DNA of 64,000 nt, from the NCBI GenBank assembly GCA_013115135.1, contig JABANP010000035.1, positions 169,956-233,955 on the forward strand, read 5' to 3'. Below, in pieces: positions 1-13,200 of the stretch (within the stretch, counting starts at the first letter, position 1; every line of letters begins with the position of its first letter). The position numbers and the translations under genes were made by a program. The notes beneath the pieces were generated by a model. The model saw only the letters and a program-made list of their open reading frames with translations. It searched no databases and was not told the origin of the DNA. The DNA comes from Perkinsus olseni. Taxonomy: Eukaryota; Perkinsozoa; Perkinsida; Perkinsidae.

Positions 1-111
1 CCGATACGAATAAATGATTTCAAAGACGTGTAATAGATACTAGCTCAATGGTTACACTACTCGTTTAAACGATACGATCGCAAAACAGAATCAGATTTGC
101 AATTCGAGCTG

Positions 112-1401
112 TTAGAATCTTCGATCACGACTGCGACTCCTCGATCGAGGTCGGGCAGCGCTGCGTTCCCCACCATCGGTAGAGGCCCCTGTAGCAGCGA
201 GGTTGGAAGGTATACCGTTGCTCATAGAACCAACACCGTAAGCTCCCATGGCTGAGCCGTAAGTAGGAGCTGCGCCGCATTTGCGGCACACGACCCTCGA
301 GGCAAAGTTCATGTCACCGCATGCAGGGCAATCCCAATCACCTGAAGAGTTACCACGGCAATGCACCAACGTTCCGTTGCAAAGACGAAACAATTTACCC
401 TCTCGCCTTCCTTGTTTTCCCTTTCCACCCGCACCCCACCAACCGGGCCACCCACCGTACGCCGCGGGCATAGCAGTTGACGGATCCGCTGCTCCGTCGG
501 GACCTGCACGACAAAGGCTTACTACCGTATTACTCGGATGATAGACCAAGGTACCCGCAGATCCAGGGTAGGCGCCCATCATCGGCCAGTAAGCTGCGGC
601 CACGGCGGCGAGATACTCCGGACTGGACGGATCGGGAGGTGGAGCGCCCTTGGCAGCATAGCAGCTGCGGCAATACTCGTTTCTGGCGAACTGGTGGTCC
701 CCACAAGTATTGCAGAACCTACGAGATCACAGACGTTGAATGCGCAGCTGAGATTTTCTGATAAAAGCCACCCTCGAAAAGTTGGATAAACCTCAGATGA
801 GAAACCCACGATTAGGGCTTACCAATCGCCCTCCCTAACTTCTTGCTTACTTCCGCCACCTTTTCTCGGCCAACCTGAGCAGTACACCCAAATGAAAAAC
901 AGAAGAGTAAATAGACAATCATGCGAATGGACATCTGAACGCATTTCTAGACGTGTAATGCATCATAAAACGATCATTCACCATGAGGACAAACGCCAGA
1001 CACCCAGCCAGTACTGTTGAGGAACCAAACAACTTGGGGTTGCACAGAAGGTAAACGACCCACCCATTTGTACTCATCCCCGTGGCGGCCCCTCCCCAAC
1101 CCCCGCTGTAACCAGAAGAGGACTGTTCTCCATGATGTTCTCTCGCCTGCCCGGTGCCAGACCCATCAGAAGTTGCCGAAGTTGTTTCTCGGCCACCGCC
1201 CTTCCCACCATAATAACCGTCACCCCAGGTCCCTCCACCACCACCGTGGCCTACGTTTTCATTATAAGCGTCGTTGTAGCCAGCTGGCATTGGCATCTGC
1301 TGCTGAGGCATCGCGTATGGATCAGGTCCTGATGGCGGCATCCCCTGGCCAGGTGGGCCCATCATAGAAGATGGATCGCCCGGATAGTAAGGAGGTTGCA
1401 T
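112..1401 (-). CDS. RanBP2-type zinc-finger protein (probable RNA-binding, RS-like tail)
   Basis: The first exon (1401 downward) encodes a Pro/Gly/Gln-rich region starting MQPPYYPGDPSS. After introns, two RanBP2-type fingers follow. Finger 1 (about 640-715) carries RWRKFCNTCGDHQFARNEYC. Finger 2 (about 270-340) carries GDWDCPACGDMNFASRVVC. Both have the W-x-C-x2-C then C-x2-C pattern. The C-terminus is an RS-like string (RPRSRSRSRDRRF) ending at 112. This build resembles ZRANB2/TEX13-type fingers that bind single-stranded RNA, so a role in pre-mRNA processing is inferred. The intron between the first exon and finger 1 was not placed exactly; the next one runs from about 867 to 721 (GTAAGC...TAG). 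Likely complete, with the exon 1/2 junction uncertain. Confidence 0.72.
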
Positions 1402-1939
1402 GACCGAAGGGGCGTAAAATGAAACGAACTGAGACCGGTGAATAGCAGATGATTTGTAAAATAGTAATATAGATTCTATTTACTGACTGTACCGATTGTA
1501 GCTCTGGTGCTCCCAGTAGAAGTCGTTCTAATGGGGCCAGTCAACGCGTAACCATTACACGGTCGATAGAAGCAACCCCGATAGACGAAGACATGCAAAT
1601 GCCTCCATGACCACTTGATGCAGTATCTTGAACCGCGTACAGGATTGAATAACGCACGCGATTGAAATGGCGCACGCCCTATGGATCGATATGCCGCGCT
1701 CTATTGATTTGCGGATGTGTTCAAATCAGCCCTCGGAGATGATTCACGCTCAAGTATGCAGTCTCATGCTTATCTCTCGCGTCCTGCTTAGCAAAGGTGG
1801 ATTTCTCCTGCAAAATCGAAGCAGTAGCGGAAAGAAGAGTGGCGAGGGGACGCCTGAGTGTGTTTCCCACTGCCCAAGGTGTCCGCTTTTCCCGAATACC
1901 CTCATTTCTGCCTCCTCTCAAGATTATCTTTTCTAACCT
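1402..1939. other. Divergent intergenic region
   Basis: Lies between the minus-strand zinc-finger gene and the plus-strand ArfGAP gene, so it should hold both promoters. I see no conserved coding signal, RNA gene or clear repeat. Short ORFs on both strands have no recognisable domains. Confidence 0.5.
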
Positions 1940-4384
1940 ATGACAATGATACGGACCAAGCTTGGTAACCCTCAAAAGAATTTAGTGGACCGCATCAAGG
2001 CCTTTCAGAAGAGTGACAAGGCCAACAGGTAGTCCGGTGTTGTTGGTACCCATTCTCCTTCTTCACAGCCGCTCTTATTCGTACCAGAATAGTTGCGACA
2101 GATAGTCTGATTTCAGCCTAGTTCAGCTTCGGTTTGACCTCGGTTCTAGTTCTTGCTTTCAGGCATTGTGCGGATTGTGGCGAATTAGGCCCGACCTACA
2201 TCTGCACGGACTTTGGAACCTTCGTATGCACGGAGTGTGCCGGAATCCAGTAATATAATGTCTATAGCTGCTGGGAGTATTTTTTACCATGGGCGTTGTC
2301 TCAGCCGTGAGTTGAACCACAAAGTGAAGGGCATCTCAGTGTCAAAGTGGACGGAGCAGGAGGTCGAGAATCTCGAGGCCCATGGAAATACAGTAACGTG
2401 GCCAAGCCTCTGTTACTCTTGAGACGCGATCTATTCTTTTCAGAAAGACCGGGAAACGTACATGGCCAACTACCGTCCCAGGCATCGATTTGGCAGAACC
2501 CAACAACCAGGACCGACAACGCTTACGGGACTTCATGAAGTTGAAGTATGTCGACAAGAGGTAGGTGGTCGTTGTTGCGCGTGGTGCCTGAGAAGTGGCC
2601 ATGTCCTTCAGGTGGGCTGGGACTCCTCCAGATAGATCGGTGCGCGCCCCTGCGGTTACTTCTGACTCCCGAGCCAAGCAGAGCCCGATGAGTCCTGCCA
2701 GTAATTCACAGCCTGGTAGGTCTCGTCGGTACGATTCGCCTCTTCCTTTATGCGTGTACCAGATTTAATCGACGCGGCAATCATACCAGATCACGAGCAG
2801 AGCTCGGTAAAGCCAAAACACCATAAACACAAGAATGCGGCAGGTAGTCCAGGGAGTAGTTCAGGACGGCGTCAGTCTTCTAGAGGACTTCTCTTCGAAG
2901 CGTTAGTGCAGCATCACCGAAGTGGCGTGCTGGCACACCCCATTCCTTCCGGTTTCAATCTTATGTTCTATTCCTCTACCTATGTATCTTCTCCAGCTAC
3001 TTCTGTCATATCTTCCTTTTCAGCGCCTGAGGTCAGATCTGCGGTTGCCAGCGGTGATCTGCTAGATGACGACTGGGGATTCCAGAGCGCAGGAGGCCCC
3101 TCGACGCAGAACAGTATACCGCCCGTACAGCAGAATGGAAATTCGGGAGGGCTGCTGGTAGTGAGTCGGTTCAACTTCGCTCGCACATGAGAGATTGTAA
3201 TACGTATAATTTTTCCGAGAGTTCTTTTGCACAGTCCTTTTCTCCTACCCCGGCTGAGCAGGGAAGTGCTACTCAAGCTGGATACTCAACTTCGGCTCCT
3301 CTTCCCAACGTAAGTGTTAGTTTTGCTCATTTCCATTGCGGCTACCGTGCCTGCTCAGGCGCAAGCATCGAGCGCTGCGGTAGCTACGCAGCAGCCGAGT
3401 CTCGTTACGCCTATGAACTACGTAGGAGGCCACCCCATTGAGGTTTTAGTATCCTCGACAGCTTCAGGCGCAGTCTCATCCTGTTCCGATGAACCCCGGT
3501 GCTCCCGGCGCCTCGGTACCCTCTTTGAAACCTGAAGCGGCTCATAACGTAACTGCCGAGATGGGCTCTCCCGTAGTATGGTAGTGATTATCAGATACCA
3601 GCGTCAATGACTAATACCGACCTGGAGTCTACCATCCGTGTGCAATGCACGTCGTTGCTCAACTCTCTCCGACAGTTGCATACGGTTGACCCCGCGATGT
3701 CAGAGACCGCGAAACGTTATATCGAGGACTCTCTTCGTGGGCTGGGAATCGAATGGATGTCTGGGGTAAGGCTGCTTCGCTCAGTTGGTGATACATTTAT
3801 CGCAATGAACTGCTTACTCTCAGTCCTACAGCAGCAGTCCTGCAGTGTCAGCCACCACCGTGCCTGCCATTAACAGCGCAGCCCCCGGTGCATATCCCAT
3901 GCCAGCCAGTAATCCAGCTGTTTCGGCTCCGGGTAACTTGTTTGCGCTTTTCTCCTTCTCAAGTCGTGGTGCTGCAGGCCATATGAGGTCGGACTCCAAT
4001 CCGTTTGGTGCTATGCAGTCTAGCTCGCCGAGGGCGCCACCACAGGTAATTTCTTGCGCCCTAGGCACAGGCCTGAATGCAAAACTTCAGGTATCGATGC
4101 CCAGGACTAACTCGTTTGACCAAAAGGATAATAACCCCTTCGGAGAAATTGCATCCTTGCCTCAGAGTTCCTTGCAAGGGAGCTTGGCCGCCTCGGGCAT
4201 CGGGCCCGGTGGCGTTGCTGCCAGCGCCGGTGTTCATCCTCCAGCACAACTGCCTGTCTCTCCTGGCGGTATGAGCAATTTGCTTGGAGGTTTCAGTCCT
4301 GCTAGGACTGGCCAACCGACGTTGTCCAGTGGCGCTGTTGTTGGTACACAGCAGGCCCAGCAGAATCCGTTCGTTTTTCACTGA
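1940..4384 (+). CDS. ArfGAP-domain protein with NPF-containing C-terminal tail
   Basis: A GTPase-activating protein for Arf-type small GTPases, expected at vesicle-budding membranes. Exon 1 (1940-2028) gives MTMIRTKLGNPQKNLVDR; exon 2 (2163-2249) carries the C4 zinc finger, with HCADCG followed by FVCTECAGI. The next exon continues HRELNHKVKGIS and SKWTEQEVENLEAHGNT, and the domain ends in RDFMKLKYVDKRW, all typical ArfGAP positions. The tail is low-complexity, rich in Ser/Pro/Gln/Ala, and has three NPF motifs (SNPFGA, NNPFGE and a terminal QNPF), which are ligands of EH domains in endocytic proteins. That layout recalls AGFG/HRB and SMAP-type ArfGAPs. About ten short GT-AG introns are needed; one donor, near 2398, may be GTGGCC rather than GTAACG to keep the frame. 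Arginine-finger chemistry was not examined. Confidence 0.85.
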
Positions 4385-4622
4385 GTGATCTGAGTGTGAA
4401 ACTTTTTATATAATACTTGCCATACGACAATCGATGCATCTCTCTCATATCATATGTAGTATCCGCAATGATGAAATACATTTCCGTGTGACACAGTATT
4501 CTGTTCTTGCCGGGACCAGGGACGTTTGGGTTCGTGATTAGATCAGCTATGTTCAGCTAGGGGGGTGCACTGTTAGTTCGCTGGTCATGCTTTCACTCAG
4601 TTGTATATTTTCTGCCTCCAAT
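4385..4622. other. Intergenic spacer
   Basis: A short spacer between the tandem plus-strand ArfGAP and NSA2 genes. AT-rich 3' sequence follows the ArfGAP stop; no further feature was seen. Confidence 0.4.
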
Positions 4623-5932
4623 ATGCCGCAGAACGAGCATATTGAAGAGCACCGCAAGCGGTTCGGCCGCAGGTTAGATTACGAGGAGCGGAAGCGAAAG
4701 AAGGGTAGGGTCACGGGCAGTCTCAGTTCAGAGAATCTCCGGCGAATCACTTCTTTCCGTGTGTTTATGCTCTCAATGAATGTCAAGCTTTAGTACCCTG
4801 ATCAGATGCCCGTGCCGTCCACAAACAGTCTAAGACTGCGCAGAAGCTCAGGGGCATCAAGGCCAAGATCTTCCACAAGAAGAGGTAGTTTGAATCACTG
4901 TACCGTCGGTCTTTGACTGAGAAGCGGAGAAGGAACTGTGCGGTGATGTTAACCTCGGGATGACTGCAATCACTCCCTAGGTATGCTGAGAAGGCCACCA
5001 TGCGTAAGACCATCAAGAAGCATCAGGAGAAGGAAGGAAAAGAGAAGGCTCCCGAGGACAGCGTTCCCCAGGGTGCTGTTCCTGGCTACTTGTTGGATAG
5101 GGAAGGTAGGAAGTATAAGAGTATTTGTGGTCACTGGGTCACCCTTGGCTCCTCAGGTGTTAACAGGACCAAGGTTCTGTCCAATATGGTCAAACAGAAG
5201 AGGGCGGAGAAGGCTGGAAAGTGGCAGGTCCCTGTGCCCAAGGTTAAGGCCATGACGGAGGATGAGATGTAGTGGCTGGGCTGTCCTTTAGAGATCCACG
5301 GCTCGCTTTTTACCCATCCTGGATCCGGTCTCCTGCAGGTTCAAGATTCTCCGATCCGGCAAGAGGAAGAAGAAGGCATGGAAGCGAGTTGTAAGTTTAT
5401 AGTTCTCGGCGTCGTCTTGCGGCCTAGAATTCGCGCCGCGTACTATCGTCCCTGACTTGCGTAGGTTAACAAAATATGCTTCGTTGGTGAGGATTTCACC
5501 CGTAAGCCCCCGAAGTACGAGCGCTTCATCCGGCCATCCAGTCTACGTTTCAAGAAGGCTCACGTTACCCACCCAGAGTTGAAAACAACTTTCTGCTTGG
5601 TAAGGATATTCCCTGTCGCTTATGAACTTCTCTCGGCCCGCACCGGCAGGAATTCAAGCAACATTCCCATCATGTCAGGATATCGTGTCCGTCAAGAAGA
5701 ATCCTCAGTCCGAGCTGTACTCGTCCCTCGGCGTCGTCACCAAGGGTACGATCATTGAAGTCAATGTCAGTGACCTTGGGCTTGTAACACAGACTGGCAA
5801 GGTTGTCTGGGCCAAGTAGGGAACCTATAATCAAACGAGGTTTATCCATCACTGCGTTCGCGGCTTAGGTACGCGCAAGTGACGAACAATCCGGAGTTGG
5901 ACGGCTGCATCAATGCAGTGCTCCTGGTGTAA
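4623..5932 (+). CDS. NSA2: Ribosome biogenesis protein NSA2 homologue
   Basis: A nucleolar factor needed for maturation of 60S pre-ribosomes (27S rRNA processing). Joined exons follow the family along almost the whole length: [20 protein letters not shown] at the start, then [115 protein letters not shown] and the C-terminal [20 protein letters not shown]. Seven small GT-AG introns split it, for example 5106 onward (GTAGGAAG...CTCAG) inside the LDREG/GVNRTKV junction. The start at 4623 is fixed by the conserved MPQNE; the TAA ends at 5932. Length (about 260 codons) is normal. CCC codons in conserved positions here are read in frame, a useful control for the frameshift sites elsewhere. Confidence 0.96.
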
Positions 5933-6816
5933 ACTACCCCATCGCTCTGTCAAGAGGCTTTACGTTATAATCCTACGTTACTGAACCGCTGGTTTCGCAG
6001 AATAGAGATCTTGTGTTGCTCAAGTATGAAGGTATCAACCCGGTTACCAGTATGGTCACGGCTTGTTGTGTTGGTTGTGAAAGAGTCATTTCGTCTTGTA
6101 CGTGTGGGAGCGTATATATTGGCTGCGTACTGGAGCGTGAGGGGAGTATCTCGTGCGACACAATCTGTCGCGATATCTATTTATCCTGCCTTCTTTTCTT
6201 TGTGTCATCTGTTCAGCTGTGCACTCGCACGATGTATATGGCCATAGTGCCCACTAGAGGCGTGTTCGTTTGGCGGTCACAGATAAACGTCTCTCTACCT
6301 CATGGAAACCCTGAGTCCAGGTTGATCGGTCTAGTCAACGAAGCCTATCAATCAAAGTGTGGCACACAAAAGCAATGATATGTCAATTGTCACCGGGATT
6401 CGGTCTCACTCTAGCTACTGTAGGCCACGAACTCCTACTCTGTACGCTGTTCGGCGGTTTCGATTATGCTCATTATCAATGACTTGGGCTTTGAACGCTG
6501 ACAGTTTAGCGTTCCTCTCCTCGCTTCTTAGGGTTACTTCTCAAGCATCTAGCTTATCCAGTAGGGTCCGCTGCCTTGTTGCTGAGAAATAGTATCGGGA
6601 GGGAGAATGGAATTCGCCCCGTTACTCAACGATCACACAACAGGCAACCGTGAACGTGGAAAGTTTCATTCGGTCATGTGAGACACGCAGCCAAACTCTC
6701 ACGTAGCTCATCGTCCTGCTGCAACGGCCAGTAGTACAGACTCGATTTGCTGTCAAACGAGGAACAATGTTACATTGAAACAGAAAGGGAGGAACTCGCA
6801 ACCGAAGGTCTTTCAC
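5933..6816. other. Convergent intergenic region
   Basis: Between the 3' ends of NSA2 (+) and IFT54 (-). A 121-codon plus ORF (6013-6378) has no recognisable domain, is unusually Cys-rich and shows no splice context, so it is not called. No RNA gene or repeat was recognised. Confidence 0.4.
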
Positions 6817-9800
6817 TCATTTACTTTCTCCAATTCCGTCACTCGCACTCCAGATCGTGCGATGAGATCGTTCTCCTCGTTGATTCGGTCTTGAACTTCC
6901 TGGATCTCTCTGAGAAGGCGTAGTCAGTACAGCCCTCTCTAGGGTTATGTCCAGGAGGGGGAGCGAACCACGACGCGAGAGCCAGAAGATGCTACCTCAG
7001 AATGGGATTCAGGACATTCTGTGTTCGTTTCTGTTCTTCTTGAAGTAATGCTCGCGCCTCCTTGTACTCTTCCCTCGCAGCCTCGAGGTCTCTGTCCATC
7101 AGAGCTATGTCTTGATGGATCAACTCCATCGATTTTCCAAGAGGGGTGCACCTGAATCTCCGGAACTGAAGAGGCCCGCATGTTATAGGAAGTACGCGCC
7201 ACAGATCTTCTGTATGAGGTCCTGCAGTATGGGCGTCTTGTCAACACCGCCGCTCTGGGGACGCTCGTCCCATTGTGTATTCGCCACACCCCTTACAGCA
7301 GTGGGTGCTGAAGAAAAGTTGGACAGATAACAACAGGGACTATCTTTTAAGAACTCAGTGCGATTCATGATTCCGATTGCCACTCATACTCACCTTCCGC
7401 TTGGACCTCACTGCGCTTTCTGCGCAGCTTTCCCATACGGATGTCATTTTTGGCTCCAGCTTCATTCGAATCTGACAGTCGTATGACAATAAGACAGGAT
7501 ACTCCCCGCCTTTCAGTGGAATGCGAATCTCTGCGAACTCTGGGCTACCGATGTTGTCGCCGGGCGCTCCTTGCCCTGCTTGGACCTCTAGAATATCTCG
7601 AACTAACTTCCCATGATCCTCCGGACGGGCTTCCGCAGTTTCTGCGATATGGCCCGTAAACGTCGGGCGGAGACTCGCATCAAGATGCACCTGAGTAGTC
7701 CACCCGGTACACGTTCGGCTGTAGGAGTAGACCGGCGCACCTCCTCGTCCTCATCTGCGTCGACCTCACCGTCCTCAATCACGTTTGGTGGAGGGAGCAT
7801 TACGTCCGTCATTTCTGCGACGGCCTGACGAGTCGAGCTGCGACGTAGATGCTGCTACAGGGTCACGACTAATTCGGTGGCAGCATCGGTCGCTCAAAGT
7901 GAGGAAGTTCACGGAAGATATGGGTAGTGGTGCACACTCTCGTTCCCATACGAAATCCCCACGCCTACCTCCCGCTCAGGCGCAGACGACTTTATTTGCG
8001 GCGGGCGGCGCGATGCGGTTCTGGGGCGTTCATGTACCGCTGTCATCATAGCTTCTAAGCGGAGGGCCTAGTAATAACAGGAAAAGTTGTGAATGAGCAC
8101 TGGCTCTCGGAGCAACTCAATGGATCTTTCTGGGCTCCACAATGAGAACCCTACCTCCTCGTTCTCAGACTCGGCGAGGTTGATGTCTTGTTGCTCAGCT
8201 GAGTTTTGGAGCGGATCCTAGCCATAAGAATTCGATAGGCAGAACTCGGCACATATCGAGGATAAAAGCGCTCCACGATGGGTTCGAACCACCGACCTTG
8301 TGGTTAACAGCCACACGCTCTGCCTACTGAGCTAGCGGAGCTCTTATTTGCATTAGTTCATGGACAATGAAGTTCTCATTAATGCTCGTACATTACCCTG
8401 CGCTGCGTCTTGTGTTTTCTTTCTGCCTCTCTTTCCTCCGCCTCCAACTTGGCCTGTTCGACTCGTGCCCGTTCTAATCGTTCTCTCTCCTCAGCTTCTC
8501 GTTGTTCAGCTTCCTGAGATATTTAGAGGCTCGCGCAGTGCAACGACAGTTCACTGAGCGACGGCACTCTCTACCTCAGCCTTCCGTCTGGCTTCTTCCT
8601 GCGCTTGTCGAGTTCTTTCCACTTCTTCCTCGGCCCGACGTCTCTCGGCTTCCTCTTCCTCTTCTCGCTGCCGACGTTCTCTCTCAATCGCAGCTTGACG
8701 CTGTTGAGCTTCATCATCACCTGTTCCGCAGTACGAGACACGAGATGGCGTGCGCGCATCGCTCTTCTTCATTCCGCGGAGCATAAGTACTAATTACGCT
8801 GTCGACGCGATTCGGTTTCTTTCTTCAGGTCAGTCCCGTCTTCCGGTGCAACCGAGTCACTTTTCGGTTGCTGAAAGACAGACGGAAGATAGTATCGCCA
8901 AGTGTCTCGTGGGGGTCATTGAAACGCTCGTTTCGTTCTCGAGCGGCATGCCTCGCGGAAAACTTTGAGCGACAGATATGCCCGAACATCGAGAAGAGCC
9001 GTAAAAATGTGCTATGCCCTCTCTGTGAGCTATAGCTTCTCGAAACTTCACAGGACGGAAATTCAGCTCTCACAAGGCCAGGAGAGTTTGACAGAGTCAT
9101 TCATTCATACTCGCAAACTTACACCCGCGTCAAATTCCCACGGTGGAAACGAAAAGACAAGACTCTGCGAGAAAACCTCACTTGGGTATTCGTCGGCTGC
9201 TTGACGCTTGAGCGAGCGCCAGGCTTGGAAGACAGTACGAGCACTCCCCCAGATTTCACCCTAAACCAGACATCTTACCCGAGTTGACAACTTCACGCGG
9301 ATAAGCCGTAAATTTGTCGACTCACCTTTCAACGGCATCATCACTCCTGGTCGTCGCCTCGGTGGCGGCCTCATGAACTCTAACTAGGAAGCCGTTCGTC
9401 CTCTCTGGCTCAGAACCGGTCACTGAAGAGAGCTATACATCGAAACTCGCATGAGTTCTGAGCCGGAGAGCCTCGAAGTTCGCGGTCAAGCGAGAGCTAC
9501 GCAAGTACAGAACCGGGCAGAGTGTGATTGGAGCCCCACCTATCTTTGATGGATTGACGTCGATACTCTCAGCGCTGAGCTCGAGTGCATAGGCCACGCA
9601 CGAAATCCACTTCGTCAGAAAATCCACTTTCTGTTGTTTAGTCTGGCAGCGCAGCAAAAACCAGTGTCTCGTTGGCGTGAACGGTGGCTACCGTTATCTT
9701 CTTGTGATCAAGCTCGTCTTGGCTAAACAAGCCTCGCCCGAAGCCGGAAACATTTTGTACTTCGATAAAGATGTCGTGGAGGAAGCGGAATGGAGGTTTT

Positions 9801-10044
9801 GCCAAGTACCTTCACGTGACCGCCATATATGTGCACAAGCATTCTGTCAGAAGAGCATTGTGGTGAATGTGGCGCCATACTACATCACCGGTTCGAGATA
9901 ACAATTTTTCAACTTGATGCAAGCCGTGATTTTCTCACGGCGAGGGCGCCCTTACTTGTCCGCCATCCTCGGTTTTTTTATCAAGCTTCCGAGGGACTGT
10001 TGTGTGGCCAGTATCCATTGTGGTGGAGCCTCCGGCTCAGACAT
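6817..10044 (-). CDS. IFT54: Intraflagellar transport protein IFT54 (TRAF3IP1/MIP-T3)
   Basis: An IFT-B subunit that binds tubulin and kinesin-2 and is needed to build cilia or flagella. The N-terminal exon (10044 downward) gives [19 protein letters not shown] and continues as [11 protein letters not shown]. Next come [18 protein letters not shown] and [14 protein letters not shown], the CH-like IFT54 N-domain. The middle (about 8750-8400) is a highly charged Glu/Arg coiled coil, followed by an acidic linker. The C-terminal MIP-T3 coiled coil is clear: [53 protein letters not shown] and a final TELEKVNE before the TGA at 6817. Both family halves are in order and about the normal spacing, so the gene looks intact over roughly ten exons. 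It implies a flagellated stage. An intron near 8206-8393 contains a same-strand tRNA-Asn gene. Confidence 0.92.
8270..8341 (-). tRNA. tRNA-Asn (anticodon GTT)
   Basis: The reverse complement folds as a 72-nt tRNA. The acceptor arm GCTCCGC pairs with GTGGAGC (one G-U). The D-arm has GCTCAGTAGGCAGAGC, the anticodon loop CTGTTAA contains GTT, and the T-arm contains GGTTCGAACC. A run of four T follows the 3' end (plus-strand AAAA at 8264-8267), a plausible Pol III terminator. It lies within an intron of IFT54 on the same strand. Confidence 0.93.
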
Positions 10045-10219
10045 TACACGATGGAGCAGCAAGGATGGCTGGGATACCCCGGGCGCACTATAGCCATGCC
10101 GCCCGTCGTTCCGCCTGGGCCAGAAATGGCACCCGATCAAGCCCGTCCCACCGATTAAAGAGATCGTATCCGGAAACATAATCCTGAAACTTTCCCATGA
10201 GGCATTTAAATACACCAGG

Positions 10220-13200
10220 TTATTTTTGAACTGCGCTGGAAGGATCCGCGACTCCTATTTCTCTCAACAGCGAAGTCGCATAGCTCCCACGCGGTAGGTA
10301 GAACTGAGGTCGACGGCGAACACAAAATGACCACGCAGCGCCGCTCGGCAGATGCTCTCACCTCAAGGATGAGATTTGGCCTCTCCATGGGGCTTTTCTC
10401 CCGATTTCTTGCCTAGCAGACATTGCCAGAGGCTTAACAACCAGGGGCCTTGCTATCGACACATTTCTTATGCGGCATGCGAGAAGTTCAGTCAAGTCAT
10501 GTTTGAGTTCCTCACGCGCTCGAGCCGGAGCTTCGCCTCGCTCGATCGAATCCTCGACTAGATCACCATACCTGACCCAGGAGGCAGCGGTACCACATGC
10601 ACCCGGTGGGAGGAATCTATCTAGCGGCCTCAAAGGGATATCAAAGGAGAAGCTCATTGTCAAACTCACGCTCTTATTACGGCTCTAATGTTGGATATAC
10701 AAGCGAGCGGCAGCTCACACAACTCCCCCTCCCCCATTGCTTACAACTGCTGGACATCAACCCCCGCGTCCCTCGCAGGGCAGATTCCTTCACGCTGCAG
10801 GCCTAGCTGAGGCAAGCGTATGTCGTTGATAGTGTACCTGACGAAACCGCTTGCTGGTTACGAGTTCAGCGGAACGTTCACTCACTGACAGGCTTCTTCA
10901 TCCGACTCAACACGTTTCAGTCTCTCGAAGTTAGCTCCCGCTCCCACTGCGACTAGGTCACCAACTCGAACGCAAAGGCCGCCATCTCGTATGCGCCTGC
11001 AACGGTCGACCGATGGGAAGCCTCGCATCGACCCCTTGGGTAAATCGGATATCACATTGCCTGGTACCGCTGACTTTGCTATAAAGACTCTTGATTCAAG
11101 AGAATGAGGAAGCGATGCGTCCAAATACTGGCGATATTATCAACTTATATCATTATACGACCGGGATTAAAATATGCCGGTAGTGGTATATTAGCTCCCC
11201 AAATTGTCGAGGAGATTCGCAACAGCGCCTGGATCATTGAAGTCAGTACACGACCACCAATCCCTGGATAGAATCTTCCCTTGACTCCCTCAACCCGAAC
11301 TCCCTCAACCACCTGCTTGCTAGACGGTTCCATAAGCAGGCCGAGTAAGCCGTTGGGAACAAGTGAAGCATGGCCTTGGGGAGATTGAGATGTTTGACAG
11401 CCTCGCGGTACTTCGGCTCATCCGCATCGTCCCCAACATACTCAAGCAACTCCTTCCACCTAACGTGTAAGAGCAACTTGAAAAGCCCTCAAGCGTCGCT
11501 GCACTCACAACTTGAGCTTCTCTTGGATCGGCCTGGGTAGCGTCTTCAACCGCTGCAAAGGCCTTGGTAGCGCGCCCATCCCGCATCCATTCCTCGTGCA
11601 TCTGTCAGTCAATAAACCATCCATCATGAGTCGTTTATTCCACTCACATCGCGAGCAAAAGCTGTGTTTGAATCAGAGGGTCGTGCCCACAGTTGCAGTG
11701 CCAGTTTAATGTCGCCTGCCAGCAACGCCCCACCGATGAGGACCTGGGGAGGCTCAACTCACTTCGAAGCCAGCGAGCTAGCCTACTGGCACGGAAGCTC
11801 CGTCGACCTCAAACCCGAAGCGTTGCATCCCAAAATAGTTGATGAATCCGACAGTTTGCAAAGACTTCAGCTTCTTCGGCGCGCCCTCACAAACACCTCT
11901 GATCCGGAGGCCGAACCAGTTCCTAATGAAGGAACCGGTTACAATCCCTGCTAGGCTGAGACCCTGGCTCGGAATTCCTCTCACCCCATCAACATCCCTG
12001 ACCTTAGCTTGCGACCAGTGTTGTCAACCTGGAAGTTGTCGACGCGGACAGATCCTGTTCCTGCCAAGTCTTCATTGAGTTGTTCCACAGCAGCTCTTAT
12101 CTGCGCCTCGCTATGCGTCGCTGGCGCGCTGATGAATCTAAAACGTTTCACGCGCCACAAAATGACACATCAACCATTCACGCTCACTGATGTGTTATGC
12201 CGCGTTTATCTTTCAATCCGGCATAATGCACCGAGTCCCTCGGCAGCCGCAATTGGCGTTCAAGCCCGAGCAAGAAAGTCTGCAATTCGACGTTCTGTTT
12301 TTCGAGCACGAACCTCCAACGAGGTGTCCTCGACAAGCTCAACTGAGTGTGCTCCCGCGTCCATCTCGCTTGCACCAAAAGGGATTTCTGAAACCAGTTC
12401 TGGCAAGTGCACCATCATCCCCGACTCACTGCTTCGCCGCCGCTCGACACTTCAAATTCCAAATCCCGCAGAGTGCTCTTCGTCCCTTCGACAAACCGGT
12501 TGAGGATATCTTCATCAGATTTGTGACCTCTCGTGCGTAGTGTCAGAGTTAGCGTGTCAGAAGAATATCTGATCGGCCAGCGGTTGAACGCCGAATACGC
12601 TACCGTGAGTTCACCCGGCCACGAAGAACCTGATCAGCTGCTGCACATCATCTTCGCTCATGTACGATCGCAGATGGGCGTTCAACTCTGCGTTAACCAC
12701 CAGCCCGACCTCAACATGGTCTCTTGTGAATTTGGTCGTGATGAAAACAGGCACCTGCGGGGGAAAGGACCGCTCCTGTGCTCCCAGGCCTGAGAACCGG
12801 ACGTCTCCGACCACGGGGAAGGAGTCGGTATCTACCTTCTACTACCTCGGCAAAGAAAGATTCGACTCACCTTACACGAAAATGCCTTCTTCAGCATGGC
12901 TCCCTTGAGTTGGAACAGGTCACTGTGATCGAGGCCCCCCTTCGGTAGCGAGCTTATAAGCGCGTATCCCCCTCGCACGGCCTGAAGCAACAGATGCCTA
13001 CTTTGTCGTTGACGGGGTACCCTGGTGTTAATTCTGATCTCACGCGTTGACTCTTGACGAAGCGTTTGATCTTGTCGACCGCATCAGCGCCACACTTCCT
13101 GCCTATGAACACTTCGATTTCACGGTGGCTCATGTCATACCTGCACCAAATATAGCGACCCTCCTCAGACGAACCTCGATGATTCATCCGCTATAACTGT

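Noticed and set aside
5221..5500. General rule that every CCC codon shifts frame in this genome
   Set aside because: NSA2 has conserved CCC codons (in KPPKYER and VPVPKVKA) that are read normally, as are CCC codons in GFPAVMKPV of the ATP-grasp gene.
6013..6378. 121-codon Cys-rich plus-strand ORF after NSA2
   Set aside because: No domain and no splice or promoter context; composition looks like chance in AT-rich 3' DNA.
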